DNA of 64,000 nt from Hyalella azteca (Eukaryota; Arthropoda; Malacostraca; Amphipoda; Hyalellidae): positions 48,838 through 112,837 of the forward strand of contig NW_025944219.1 of NCBI RefSeq assembly GCF_000764305.2. The letters run 5' to 3'. The first letter of the stretch is position 1. Every line of letters starts with the position of its first letter. This document shows, one piece after another, positions 12,041 through 24,770 of this stretch. A program made the position numbers and the translations under genes. Below the pieces are notes generated by a model. It was given only the letters and a program-made list of their open reading frames with translations, made no database searches and was not told where the DNA came from.

Positions 12041-12412
12041 AGGATGAAGGAATGTAATAAATGATGAAGGAATATAATGGATGATGAAGGAGCGTAATGG
12101 AGGATGAAAGAATGTGATGGAGGATGAAGGAACGTAATGGAGGATGAAGGAATGTGATGGAGGATGAAGGAATGTGATGGAGGATGAAGGAGCGTAATGG
12201 AGGATGAAAGAATGTAATGGAGGATGAAGGAACGTAATGGAGGATGAAAGAATGTGATGGAGGATGAAGGAACGTAATGGAGGATGAAGGAATGTGATGG
12301 AGGATGAAGGAACGTAATGGAGGATGAAGGAATGTGATGGAGGATGAAAGAAAGTGATGGAGGATGAAGGAACATAATGGAGGATGAAGGAATGTAATGA
12401 AGGATGAAAGAA
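12041..12412. repeat. 20-bp minisatellite
   Basis: About 18 copies of GGAGGATGAAGGAATGTGAT with A/G variants. The purine-rich plus strand makes long minus-strand frames of (HSFILH)-type that are by-products. Confidence 0.95.
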
Positions 12413-14129
12413 TGACGTAATTTTCATTAGCAGTTGGTACTTCCTAGATTTAGTTATTCATGATCCAGAGTTCTTAAAAATTGTGCAAACACTGTTGGAA
12501 ATTTTTTCAACCAGGCTTCTTAATTGGAGCTTACAACGAAGAAGCAGAGCGGGCTCGTCTTAATACGACAGAGCCACGGCCCTATAGAAAGAAAACTAAT
12601 CTAAATGTGTACTAACACCGTCACACAAGTTTCCACTCTACTTGCATGGTGTTGCGCCATATTTTCCTAAATCTACTTAAGGTCTTAATTTGTTATGTAC
12701 AACCCTTGCTGAGTTATTATTTTAGTTGGTGGTACATGCGTTTTTCACTTTCTTACGAACGCTTTGGCAGCCCGTCAAACTTAGTGTCTGTTACCCCGTA
12801 TCGAATTATCTGCTAAATACTAAACCTTTGCTTGAGCTGCACTGTAAATTTTTATTAAACTTCGGGAAGGGTCAACTCTGATTGGCAGGTTATGTTTAAG
12901 TGTTGACTCGTCTTTAGCTGTTCAACTTAACCTGTAATGTCAGTGTTATCAAGCATGTTGTGGTGCATTTAAAATTTGCAACGTTGGCTACCTTTAAACT
13001 TAGTAACTCTCGCGGTTTTCAATCACATCTAATGTGGCCGCGTACAAACTATCCTATAGAAACCTGTCTATTGCCATTAAGCAGCATTTCTAAAAGCACC
13101 TTATACGTGCACTTATTTTGATTTAATAAGGTGAGCTTTACTATGGAATTGATCCAATTTTGAAACTCGGAAATATTCACAGCAATTTTCTAGTGTAACA
13201 GGCGTCTTTACTTTACGTATTTCTTTACTAGGTATTTCCAACTCCAAACGCAAAGTCTCTGCCCTTAATTTATTAAGCAGACCTGAGCGCTATTTTTGTA
13301 TTACCTCGCTGGAAATAACCGATCGATACCTTTACAGATAAATATATCAAACTAAATCTGTTTGAACAACTTTCATTGTCGTCGCAGGCTGCAATCATTG
13401 TTAAATCGTTTAGAAATAATTTCTAGACGAGGATAACTCTCTGCTTGGGATAAATTCCCAACAATAAGGCTTGATATGATAAGAGTTGAAGACCACACCG
13501 AACAAAACCAGTCTAATTTTTAGTTACAATAAATATATGTCAATAAATCAATCAATATAAGTAATTGAATAAATTTAGAACATCATGCTCAATAAAAAAT
13601 GTCAACTGAGGCATTAGCCAAATGGGAAATAACAGGCGTCTGTTCAAGACATCACTCCAGTTGCCATATGGTAAGATCAAACATTGATCCTGATATAGAT
13701 TCCTACGTTGGTATATCTAACTTATTATTCATCGTCATTTGAATCACCAGAGTACAGTAATATAAAATTAAACATAATCAGATTCAAGTGAAGTCTGAAT
13801 TTAAGCTAATCCCGGCAAATTGTCATCCTATATAATACGGCGTTGTGACACAAATGATGCTTTGCTGCAGGCATATACTAGCTACAGGTCTAGTTTTCAG
13901 TGATGTTATAGTTCTTCCAAGATGTGTTTTAATTTGAATTGCACAATATTGAATTGAAATTTATTCCTACTTTTAATCGACATTTCAGTACGCTGTGAAA
14001 ATCTGAAGTAATTCCTTCATGTCAGCCCAGCTAATAAATAGTTATATTCTGGATTTATAGCTGATCTGTTCATAATTGAAGAAGTATAGGTGTCGATTCG
14101 GGTTATATGTCAATTCAGTGGCTTGCGGC
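12413..14129. other. Intergenic, no gene recognised
   Basis: 1.7 kb of unique, AT-rich sequence with no ORF above 60 codons and no recognisable repeat. Confidence 0.5.
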
Positions 14130-14315
14130 GCTTTCGGGTCACGATGAGATAAGATGATGATGAGGACATTCGGGTCACGATAAGATAAGATGATGAGGAC
14201 ATTCGGGTCACGATAAGATAAGATGATGAGGACATTCGGGTCACGATAAGATAAGATGATGAGGACATTCGGGTCACGATAAGATAAGATGATGAGGACA
14301 TTCGGGTCACGATAN
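14130..14315. repeat. 33-bp minisatellite ending in N
   Basis: Five to six units of GAGGACATTCGGGTCACGAT plus AAGATAAGATGAT (14162, 14195 and on), cut by an N at 14315. The length being a multiple of 3 explains the open minus frames. Confidence 0.93.
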
Positions 14316-15310
14316 TAGAAAAAATGGCACGCATTTATTTTCAACTTCAACACAAGAGTTTCCGAGCATAACAAAAAGGTGTGTTGAACAAATTAAACCT
14401 AATTTCAGTCATGAAGATATTGGCCAAATTGACTCAAATGTTGAATGAGATAAGCAGGATTCATCATTGATTGACCTGGAGACATGCGTCGGAGAGTTGA
14501 AACAAGTTTAGAGAGACGCATGAGTCAACAACGTGTGTTGGACGCAAGTTGAACCGTAACATATATTAACTTTTTTTCGAGTCAAATGTAGCTGTGAATC
14601 ATTTGATTTAGTCGAATCAAATGGAATGTGATTTATTAGAATCAAATGTAATGTGATTTATTCGAATCAAATGTAGCTGTGAGGTCTAACAAAAAAAAAC
14701 AATATTTTCATCACGATAATTGACATATACAATGAACAATATTATGTGCACCAACTAACTTTGCATCAGCTCCTTCAATAACAGCGAGGCTACTCGCAAT
14801 GCCCTGCCCGTTATATAATATATAGAGTAACGTATATAGAGCAACAGTCTGTTAACAATTGAGTTTTGCAAAATTGAGTATTGCAGAAAATAATGAGCTT
14901 TTTAAAATCCAACTTGAATGTTATTATTTACCCTTATAAGTAATACATATTGTTCATATTGCAAAGTTGCGACTCGAAATCAGTGGCAACTTGTATGTCA
15001 CAGTTGAAAAAATTCTTGAAATGATGATCTACGTACGTTGGAAGTTACTCGAAATCACAGATTTTGCCCTATATTAGGAAAATAACCATAAATACTGTAA
15101 GTTATTTCGCAGGAGATAACTTTGTTTTGGTCGCATTTTAATACGTTAGAAGTTATAGTTAGATAGATAGATAGATGTAGATGTTGCCCTATATATGGAA
15201 ATTTAGAATAAATACTGTAAGTTAAATTTGTAAGAAAAATTTATTTTGGTCGCATTTTAATGTGTTCGTGGTGCTGCGGATGTGTAGGTAGGGACATCCG
15301 TGTCTTGTTG
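14316..15310. other. Intergenic, no gene recognised
   Basis: Mostly unique. A small degenerate repeat GAATCAAATGTAGCTGTGAR lies at 14575-14690, and ATAGATAGATAG at about 15158. Confidence 0.5.
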
Positions 15311-15487
15311 GTGAAGTAGATGTGGTGGTGATGTAGATGTGGTGGTGATGTAGATGTGGTGGTGGTGTAGATGTGGTGGTGATGTAGATGTGGTGGTGAT
15401 GTAGATGTGGTAGTGATGTAGATGTGGTAGTGATGTAGATGTGGTGGTGATGTAGATGTTGTGGTGATGTAGATGTTGTGGTGATGA
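15311..15487. repeat. 15-bp minisatellite
   Basis: About 11 copies of GGTGGTGATGTAGAT with minor variants. Confidence 0.95.
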
Positions 15488-18400
15488 ATTTCTGTGTTTT
15501 GTATAGACGAAATAATTGGTTAGAATCAATCAAATTTGAAACAATAAATGATTTTTGAGCGTAATTAACAAAACTGCTCGTTAATTTGGAAGATTGAATA
15601 TTTAATTTACAAAATATTTATTTGTGAGTATCAGAATCCCTAAATTAACTATAAATGAGAACAGATAAATTTAACTGCTAATTAAATAGAACATATTAAT
15701 ACTTGTCATAGAAATTTTGAACACAAAGGCTGCGATGCAAACTAATCATAAATAAAGTAACTGAACTTTGATTTATTATAATACTAAGCAACTAGAGCAC
15801 CTTCGTTTCACATTAAATAATATTACAAGATTCATGTTGAATTATATTATATGTTTCCTGCGTTATAATACATGTTTTGTAAAAGGACCAATTTCTCTCT
15901 TGGTAAGAGTAAAGACGAAGTAAACAATAGTGTATACTATAGGTACGAGTATGAGCAATAGATTACACAACAACTAATAACACATACGTTAAAACTACAG
16001 TGGTAACTTCTAATGTGTTTCACACACACACACTAACTGTATGAACAAAATACATGAGTTATGGCGATATGTTGTGGCTATCACCAATAAACTTTAAGCA
16101 AAGAAAACGACATCAAAATTTTCGATATTGTCATCAAAAGCGTTCCGCAGACCACCATCAGTTAAGGAATGTACGGAATAAAAAGCAAAATTGTTTTAAT
16201 TTATTAGCCGATGCTAGAGCTGAAAGTTTTCAATGAATACTTCGTGAATTAACTTGGTGTTTTCTTCGCTTTAATATTATCATTTTTATTTATGTACCTG
16301 TACTTTTTATAATTATTGTTGATGTACTTGTGAATTATTGATACGCTTGTGAATTGAGCAAACTAAGAGTTAACTCTTAGTCTTCTGACAGTATCTGTCC
16401 TTAACAAGCATTTTGGTACGAATATTATTGACGACGGTTAATGTATCCGTAAACAAAGGGTTGGACTGAAATACTAATTTACATTTCGGGTAGGAATAAC
16501 GTTATGGATAAGAAGCTGTTGAGTGGACAGGCTTACTAGACAGCATAATTTTTTACTTTGAATTTACCCACTAATTGCACGTAGCACAAACTATGCGATG
16601 CGCACATTGACGTATTATAACGAAGCCATCAGCTTAATATTCTATGAATTTCCCACTCGTTGGGACCATTCATTGTTCATTACATTCATGAGAATCCATT
16701 TCTTCTATTCAAACGCATTCATTCCTCGTTCCTAGACCAGTGTTTCATTACCGCAAACAAAAAAGCAATTTCTTTATAACAATTAATTCCTAAATGATAA
16801 GAATTATATTATAACTGCATTCAATTTAAATCAAACCAAAAATAAATTTAGAAGCAGAATCTTTACTCGAATTTTTTTGCTTAAATCGAATATTTTAATT
16901 TAATGACAGATTTGCACGTCGTCTTCCTGCTGGCACACTCTGCTCACGGCAGAGGTGCCGAGGGACGATGTCATAAGGATGATGCAAGTCCTGGCAACAA
17001 TTACATTGTATATAAAAATATTCAAGTGGAAATCTAAAATTCATACCCCAATTTGGAGAATCGGCCCTGAATTGAGCAGCAGTTTATATACTCGTATATC
17101 CTTCCTAGAGCGTAAAAAAATCAGGCAGGCTTCCAGTTCTGATAGGCACAAAATATCTCATTTCAGCGACATCTGAAAAGAACTTTTGAGCCCAAATGGA
17201 ACAAATTCTCTCTCTCTCTTGTTCTCAATTTGTAGGCCTCATTTATAGGGCATTACATGCATTGAGCAAATAACGTCGGCTTCAATCGGATATATTTATA
17301 AATAATAACGGCTGCTTTAGATATATTGATCAGGATTGAGGATTTGTACAAGCATAGTAAACACGTTCCCCATATTAGTCTCTGTGTGTACCGTGAATGG
17401 TTCACAACTGCAGAGTAAGGTGCACCAGTGCACCAAGTGCACCAGTGCATACTGTGTCCCAAGAATGGTTCTCAACAGCGGTGTTAGGTGCACCAGTATA
17501 TCAAATGCAACACTACATTTTGGATGCAAGGCATAAAGCAAGATTTTAGTTAACTATCCCTCTCAGAATAGCTATATGCATACGAAAAGTTTATTTGTAT
17601 TTTGGTTAACATCCGGACTCGCGGAGGTCTTGAATCCGGCCAACAAGACGCTCGCTGCTCTCAATACGACACAAAATACTTATAGTTCTTCTTATATTGT
17701 AATACTTTAGATTCGAAACAAAATCATCGAGAACATCAACGCTGCAAACTCTAGTCACAGAAAAAACAATAACAATTGTTATAAAAAGTGTAACATGTGA
17801 AAAATAACAAGTGAACGACCTAGTGAACGCAATAGTCGACTTTGCTGTGTTCGGTTATGGCACAATTTCGACACAATTTTGTATACCGAAACAGCAAAAG
17901 AAAATATTCGTTGGAGATAAAGAGAGCAAAAGTTATAAAAAACATAGATGCATAGGTACAATAAATATTCTTAAAAGTACAATATCACATTTGCATTATC
18001 ATAACAACTGATTCTAACACAACACATATATGAACCCTTTCGAGGAGTGACAGAAACATAGGTCGACTTGGTCGGCCATTGCTTGCCCTATTATTGGCGG
18101 AAAAAATATGCTGCGTATTTCAATTTTAACTTGAACTAGAATAAACAAAACACAAGGTCTCCTCCACGCTGGATTCAGCTTTCTATTGATCAATTGAAGA
18201 ATCTGTTGGACGATCGCAAGCTGCTTTTTCACGTCTGACATGTCAACGAACCGTCCTGGGTTGATAGAACCTGGATACTGATATCAAATCTGGACATTAA
18301 ATATATGACTCGTATTTTCCATGGACCAAACTAACATTCAGATCAGCTGACGTTGTATCAACAAAAAAAAATCAAGATTTGAGGTGCCGTCTTGTCTGAA

Positions 18401-20153
18401 TCCCCAGGGGCGGTTATGGGGCACGGTGAGGGCCGCTGTCGTGTGGGGGAACGGTCCACTCTTTCAGCGGGCACCTAACCTGTCGGTCTGACTGACGTCA
18501 TGCTAAAGTTGTAGTGAGATAATGCTGAGACTGTAATAATGTTAAAACTAGCACGTATTAGACTATAGTTGGAGGACTATAGTAAAGCTACAGTTAGCAC
18601 GCATTGGATAACAGTTGGAATGTCGTTACTTTACCTGAACTGCACTTGTTTTACAATTGGACCGAAATTGTCTAAGAGTTAAACTGCGTATATATATGCT
18701 ACCATTAGACTATTACGTTCCTAACAATTAGTCTGTCACTATGCTACAATTAGACTGCTAATATGCTTCAGCTTTACTGACATATAGTGCCACAGCTCTA
18801 CAGTAGCTATTTGTGATCCAGTTGGACTTTCACTATGCTAATGATGACACTTGTTGAAATTATGGCACCGAATGAGCATCTTCACTTCCATGACACACTA
18901 GTAAAAAGATGGCTTTTAATGAAATAAATAATGTACTCCGTCATGACTTACGGAATATTGCAACAACCTTGGCTTAATTAACATTATTAATGCTATTAAT
19001 ATAAACTAAATCGATATGCCTAGCAAGGCGCGATACCGTATAAACGTTAAGCATGATGTTACAATCTTAAAAACTATCAATTTTATTTATCGAATGAAAT
19101 AGCTAACATTTCAGTATACACGATCAGTAATATATTTACCATATAATTTATTAATTTTGATACAATTTTAACAATGGTTTCATTTACTTTTTGGCATATA
19201 ATTTAATTTTATTGAATAATCTCTGCACTGGATGGTTTTTGCCTGAGAGAATTTCAAGAGTAAAGATTCATTCATATGAAGTATATGACACCAAGTGCAG
19301 CAAGATCAATGTAAGAGAGTTCAGAATACAATTAATAATGACACAAACATAAAAAATGGGAACAATATTAACAGAAAGTGGAAATACTTCAATATGGCCT
19401 TTAATTATCACGAATATGGATCGCTCGGTAACTAATGTAGATTAAGAGTGGTGCTGGTATTGATTTAAATTGACTCCATTATTTTATAGGATGTTTCTGC
19501 ATTAAATGATGTGAGATTGTCGTGTTTCATTGTACGTTTTTTGTAACGTTCCCAACGTTATTCATCATAACTTTTTGTGGGACATTATAACCGTCATTAT
19601 GCAGAATATGTGACAAGTTTAGAGTGACAAGCTAAGTGCGCATGATTTAAGCCTCCGGTAATACTTGAATTGAGTCATAGCCTCAAGAATATACACCAAA
19701 AAAAGAAAATATGAACCTTACTTATTCACGTAGTTTTATTTTCTATAACTATAATTTCATGGTGACCTTTGTAAGGACTATTAATAAGTTTAATGTGCTA
19801 CATCAATCTCATTTGACGACAACATTTTTGGCCAATATCTCGCGACCATTTTCTCTTCTGTATTTAATTCGCATGTAATTAATTCTATTTCAACATAAAA
19901 ATAATTATTATAAAGTAATAATTAAGCTTCTTAGTGTAGCAAATATGAGATGCTCACAATCTGTATCAACAGGAGTAACTATTATAAACATAGCAGTATC
20001 TGGCACTAGTCACTACGCATATAAAGGGGCCACATTCACATCCCCATTGCACATTATATTATATTACAGCTGAATACCTAAATGCCCGGTAACTCGCTCC
20101 CCAGTAATTTTACATTTAAAAATTTAAAAAATTGACTCAGGCCGTATTATCAT
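15488..20153. other. Intergenic region downstream of KLF5/dar1
   Basis: 4.7 kb of mostly unique AT-rich DNA without a supportable gene. It contains an exact 18-bp palindrome CTAAGAGTTAACTCTTAG at 16363-16380, a relic of the CAATGCTATTCCTACG/GTACGAAT-type dispersed repeat around 16410-16500, a small CACCAGTGCACCAAGTGCAC repeat near 17420-17500 and a GC-richer patch at 18385-18490. The KLF5/dar1 3' UTR probably occupies the right end. Confidence 0.5.
19735..19740 (-). promoter_or_regulatory. Possible KLF5/dar1 polyadenylation signal
   Basis: TTTATT on the plus strand, which is AATAAA on the gene strand, about 650 bp after the stop codon. It is a plausible signal by sequence only; other AATAAA copies occur nearby (around 19207) and none can be preferred without transcript ends. 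Confidence 0.25.
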
Positions 20154-20512
20154 GAGCCGCAACTGTCGTAGCGGCTACAATACTTGAGCTAGATGCACTA
20201 GATACCCCTGTAACACTTGCACCCAGTACACCAGCTGTCGCAGTGAAAACCCCACTCAGGAGAATGATACGGCAGCAGTATTACCATGAGCCACAACTGT
20301 CGTAGCGGCTGCAACACTTGTGGTAGATGCATTAGTTACTCCTGTAACACTTGCATTTGGTACACCTGCTGTCGCAGTGAAAACCCCACTCAGGAGGATG
20401 ATGCAGCAGCCGTATTATCAGGAGCCGCAACTGTCGCAGCGGTTGCAACACTACTGGTAGATGCACTAGTTACCCCTGCAACACTCGCAGCCGCCACACC
20501 CGCTGCCGCAGT
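20154..20512. repeat. 134-bp repeat spanning the KLF5/dar1 C-terminus and 3' UTR
   Basis: Near-identical blocks begin at 20154, 20288 and 20422 (shared start GAGCCRCAACTGTCG), a period of exactly 134 bp. The block at 20422 codes for the Ala/Ser/Thr tail of the zinc-finger protein; the other two follow the stop codon. Since 134 is not a multiple of 3, each later copy is out of frame with the one before it. The copies have diverged by point changes but keep length. Confidence 0.85.
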
Positions 20513-20700
20513 CTTGCCGGGCTTGGGCATGTGTCTCTTCATGTGCAGCGCGAGGTGGTCGGACCGCGCAAAGGCCCGCTCGCACACGCGGCACTTGAAG
20601 GGCTTGGCGCCCGTATGCTTGCGGTAGTGGCGCGTGAGCTCGTCGGACCGCGCGAACCTCCATTGACACTCGGGCCAGTGGCAACGGTAGGGCTTCTCCC
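20390..20700 (-). CDS. dar1: KLF5/dar1 last exon: zinc fingers 2 and 3 and C-terminal tail
   Basis: After acceptor CCATCCTCAG (AG at 20702-20701) the exon reads [20 protein letters not shown]... finger 2 (CxxxxC, HxxxH) and [18 protein letters not shown]... finger 3 (CxxC, HxxxH), with RSDEL and RSDHL recognition helices typical of KLF/Sp factors. The TGEKP and TGAKP linkers are intact. Most vertebrate KLFs stop a few residues after finger 3; here a tail of roughly 45 residues rich in Ala, Ser, Thr and Val follows and ends in AAASSS-stop (TGA at 20392-20390). This tail is the first unit of a 134-bp repeat that continues past the stop. The methionine at 20761 lies in the intron and is not used. 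Confidence 0.93.
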
Positions 20701-22659
20701 CTGAGGATGGAAAAGGGCTCAGGTTAATATTACAATTAAAAAAAACCTTGTGATTAATCACAAAAGTTGTATAACAGTAATCTGGTTATTTGCATAGTAA
20801 ATTTCGCACAGCGCGAATCGCCAAACACAACATTGCACCGCTGCCGCTAGCACACGGGCCAGCGGCAGCTGATGGGAAAAGGTATTCTTGTATAATTTAT
20901 AGTGATATGTAAATGTAATTACTCACTTAATGTTGTTTTATGTGACTAGTTATGCATCCGGTATGTGGTGACTTATACGACAGTTATACGACTTTTATTG
21001 TATCTAGATAAGTCGCCCTGGACATCGGGAAAGAAACCATTTTTTCTGGCATTTACTGACAGCGAAGAAAGTTTTTAAAAAATAATAAATAAGTTTTGAG
21101 TTTTATTCCTTCGTGTTCTTCACGGAAATTAATTTTGTTACTCACAAACTTCGAGTAAAAGCATATGAGAAATAAAAGCTAATGAGACGTTGTTAATGAA
21201 TAGCATGTATCAATGAACGATGACGAGTCGCACATCAACAGTGCACTACAGCTGCCCCTCCTCAGCTGGAAAATATTTCAACAAAATCAAGCCCATAAAT
21301 ATTATGTAAACCCTCATTCAATAAATTCAACTGGACTGAATACTGCACGTTTACTCAAGAAAATAATTTCGACTCACACGGAATGATGTGCTGCATAGCC
21401 ATGAATGTTGCCAGATGCTAGATGATGTGCTTCAGCTCCCTGAATGTTTCCAGATGAAAGATGATGTGAAGCAGCATCGTGTGTGTTGCCAGATGCTGTG
21501 CAGCAGCGCTAACAGGTGGCTTAGATGGGGCACGACAGGGTATCACGGGAAAGGGTACACGGCGGTGGGGCTGCGAGGGGGAAAGGAGTGAGATAGAACA
21601 AGAAGGGGAGGACATGTGGGTCTGGGGGAGAGGGCGGGTGGGATGAGGCGGTGACGTCACACTTAAAAGAGTTCATTGCGCAGTCGTCGACTTTTTTCCT
21701 GTGCAAACAAGATAAAGATCCTAAACGCTAGCTGATTCCTACACTGAGATTTGCTCCTTCCCGGCCGGAAAAGACGACATCTTATGCGTATTACAATGCA
21801 ATTTCTACCATCGTTGTGAGTTGAACTTTGATCACTTGAGAAGTCAGCTGAAAAAATAACTCTTAGTATGTTATTCCTTCCTGCATTGTAACTTCATCAA
21901 ATTTAGATGAGGAGTCAAAGTTTTGATACAATTTTATTCCTCCATGAAGGTGAAATTTATAGGAAAATTTAGAGCCTATAGCGCTCGCTTCAACTGGCAC
22001 GCTTACAATCCGTGGAGTTGTTGTAGCGAACAATCTCTGACTTCCGGTGCCGGTTTCTAAGTTTATATATACTCTCAAAATTTAATTTCAAGGTTAAAAT
22101 TTGTGAGTGAAGACTGCGGGAAAAAGACTTACTTCGTTTCCATGCTAGGTATCGGCAGCAATGCGCATCTACCGTATATCAAGTAATACCATATAAAGAG
22201 CAAACATAGATTATGATCATGCGAACTGAACAGCAACTGAGCGCATGGTAGCATTCGAAGGGGAACTTTCTTGAAGGCAAAAATTGGTAATATTTGCATC
22301 GCGTTGATTTGAATTCAGAACTGAAGCTCTAATTAACGCATACAAGATGCGATTGATGTATGGATCATTTTCATTGATTTGAAAATTTTCCAACAAACCA
22401 TACCTGAACTATATAATCAACAAATTCCTGAATTGTATGCAGACGGTTGGAATTTATTTCCTTAGTTCTTAGCCCGTCAGGCCTTCAGTCCCTTATTAGT
22501 ATAGTCCTTGTCCCCTCAGTTCCTGATTCTTAATTTCCTTAGTCCTAAGTCCGTTAGTCCCTTATTTTGAATAAGCCATTTGCCGTCTGCCCGATCGATC
22601 CATTAACATGATTTACTTTTACTGAAGAATCTTCGATGTATATCCAATGCATGTACATC
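20701..22659. other. KLF5/dar1 intron 2, right of the last exon
   Basis: Intronic. It holds a diverged 45-50 bp repeat (GTTGCCAGATGCTAGATGAT type) at about 21400-21500 and a TTAGTCCC-rich stretch at about 22460-22565; otherwise nothing recognised. Confidence 0.6.
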
Positions 22660-23226
22660 GTGAGTAACATAACATAACATATTGATCTCGGCGCTGAAGT
22701 GAGGCCTAATGTGGCCTATTGCCGATTCTTTTCCTTTTCGCGCCTTGTTCACAGAAGATCTAATATCGTTTTATTTGACCGGATATTTTCATGACTGACG
22801 ATAGTTTCAAGTAGCTACTAGACTTCCACCGGGTTCGATATGATGCTAGGCATTTCAAATCTGAACATATATTTTTCCATAGCTTTATCTAGTCTGTTTT
22901 CCATAGTATTTTATCTAGTCTGTTTTCCATAGTCTTTTCTAGTCATACTTGGAGCGCCAACGATGTCATTTGGGAGGCTGTTCCACATGTCGATGATTCG
23001 AAGTGAAAAGAAATTTTGTCGCGTGGAGAAGTAGTACGTTTCTCTCAATTCCCAAAGACTTCACTTTACGCAACAGCCGCTCATGCGGAACACTGTCAAA
23101 TGCTTTGGCAAAATCGAGGTGCAATGCATCCAGTGGCTCCCTTTCGTCCAGCAGGCGAGTCCAATCGTTCAACGTAGATAATAAGTTAGTGGTGCAGGAT
23201 CTGTCGCAATAAAACCATGTTGACAA
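22660..23226 (-). mobile_element. CR1-like LINE relic: RT fragment, ORF2 end and (ATGTT)n tail
   Basis: On the minus strand the sequence encodes DRSCTTNLLSTLNDWTRLLD and LHLDFAKAFDSVPHERLLRK (RT motif with F/YxD-type region), then after an internal deletion and frame change RQNFFSLRIIDMWNSLPNDI and LDKAMEKYMFRFEMPSII. A GGCAATAGGCCACATTAGGC segment follows and the 3' end is an ATGTT repeat (22662-22682 as AACAT on plus). A 28-bp block at 22885-22930 is duplicated. It is non-functional. Confidence 0.85.
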
Positions 23227-23231
23227 TCTGA

Positions 23232-24126
23232 TAGACTCAACCTACACTTGCATGCTAGTGTGGGTTGCTAGTGCGTGCTAGTATGGGTTGCTAATGTGTG
23301 ATCAAGTGTGCTAGTGTGTACTATGTGCTAACATGGGTTGCTAGTGTGTGCTAGTGTGGATTGCTAGTGTGTGCTAGTGTGGGTTGCTAGTGTGTGCTAG
23401 TGTGGGTTGCTAGTGTGTGCTAGTACGCGTTGCTAGTGTGTGCTAGTGTGGGATGCTAGTGTGTTCTAGTGTGTACTAATATGTGCTACCATGGGTTGCT
23501 AGTGTGTGCTAGTGTGGGTTGCTAGTGTATGCTAGTCAGGGTTGATAGTGTGTACTAATGTGTACTAGTGTTGTGTGCTACTGTGTGTTATTGTGTCCTT
23601 GTATGGTCGGTGTGGGGAGCAGAAGGTATTGCTAGTGTGTGCTAGTGTGGGTTGCTAGTGTGTGCTAGTGTGTACTAATATGTGCTACCATGGGTTGCTA
23701 ATGTGTGCTAGTGTGGTATGCTAGTGTGTGCTAGTGTGGTATACTAGTGTGTGCTAGTGTGGGTTGCTAGAGTGTGCTAGTGTGTACTAATATGTGCTAC
23801 CATGGGTTGCTATTGTGTGCTAGTATGGTATACTAGTGTGTGCTAGTCTGGGTTGCTAGTGTGTACTAATATGTGCTACCATGGGTTGCTAGTGTGTGCT
23901 AATGTGGGTTGCTAGTGTGGGTTGCTAGTGTGTGCTAGTGTGTACTAATATGTGCTACCATGAGTTGCTAGTGTGTGCTAGTGAGTACTAATGTGTGCTA
24001 GTATGGGTTGCTAGTGTGTGCTCGTGTGTGCTAGTCTGGGTTGCTAGTGTGTACTAATGTGTACTAGTGTTGTGTGCTACTGTGTGTTATTGTGTCCTTG
24101 TATGGTCGGTGTGGGGAGCAGAAGGT
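23232..24126. repeat. GCTAGTGTGTGCTAGTGTGG minisatellite, about 0.9 kb
   Basis: Degenerate 10/20-bp units with TAATATGTGCTACCATGGGT variants. A longer segment (TGTGCTACTGTGTGTTATTG...GGAGCAGAAGGT) is present at about 23573-23628 and again at about 24071-24126, showing a superimposed block duplication of roughly 500 bp. Confidence 0.93.
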
Positions 24127-24595
24127 CCCCTCGTGGAGGGAGCAGGTCCCCAAGAGGTCAAGTGCTCAGTCAACACTCAGTCCCTCTCCGGCTCACGAGT
24201 GGGCATTCACCCCCCACAAAATACTTGTCCCCACTCGGTCAACAGCCTCTCGAATTAAAAAATTGTGATGGTCCATTTAAATAAAAAATAGAGTTCGAAT
24301 CTTGAAATCATAAAATGATTTCAAATGTAGAATTTGATTTCGAATATAATAATTTATTTCGAAAATAATATTTTAACTAAAATTCATTCTGAGAAATTTA
24401 TCAACTATTCATAACATTAATTTGATGGATGTGTGGAATAGGTATTATTGACCGCATAAAAATGTTTATGAATCCATTATAACATATCCATTAATAAAAT
24501 GTCAATGGATTATTACCATTGTAATGGGTAAGGGAGTACGAGTGTCACATTCTGCCCGGCAGGTCACAGGTCAGGTTCTGATCGATATATACGTA
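24127..24595. other. KLF5/dar1 intron 2 sequence, no feature
   Basis: 24127-24250 is more GC-rich and open in several frames but has no recognisable product; the rest is AT-rich. Confidence 0.4.
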
Positions 24596-24770
24596 AGCAA
24601 TGTTTTCTCAGTCCAATATTTCTTCAGTCCAATATTTCCTCAGTCCAATATTTCTTCAGTCCAATATTTCCTCAGTCCAATATTTCCTCTGTCCAACATT
24701 TCCTCAGTCTAATATTTCCCAAGTCCAATATGTCTTCAATCCAATGTCTCCGCAGTCCAATATTTCCAGA
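24596..24770. repeat. 16-bp minisatellite
   Basis: About ten copies of CAGTCCAATATTTCYT, diverging at the right end. Confidence 0.93.

Noticed and set aside
12011..12427. 138-codon minus-strand frame
   Set aside because: Translation of the 20-bp GGAGGATGAAGGAATGTGAT array; period and residue repeats coincide exactly.
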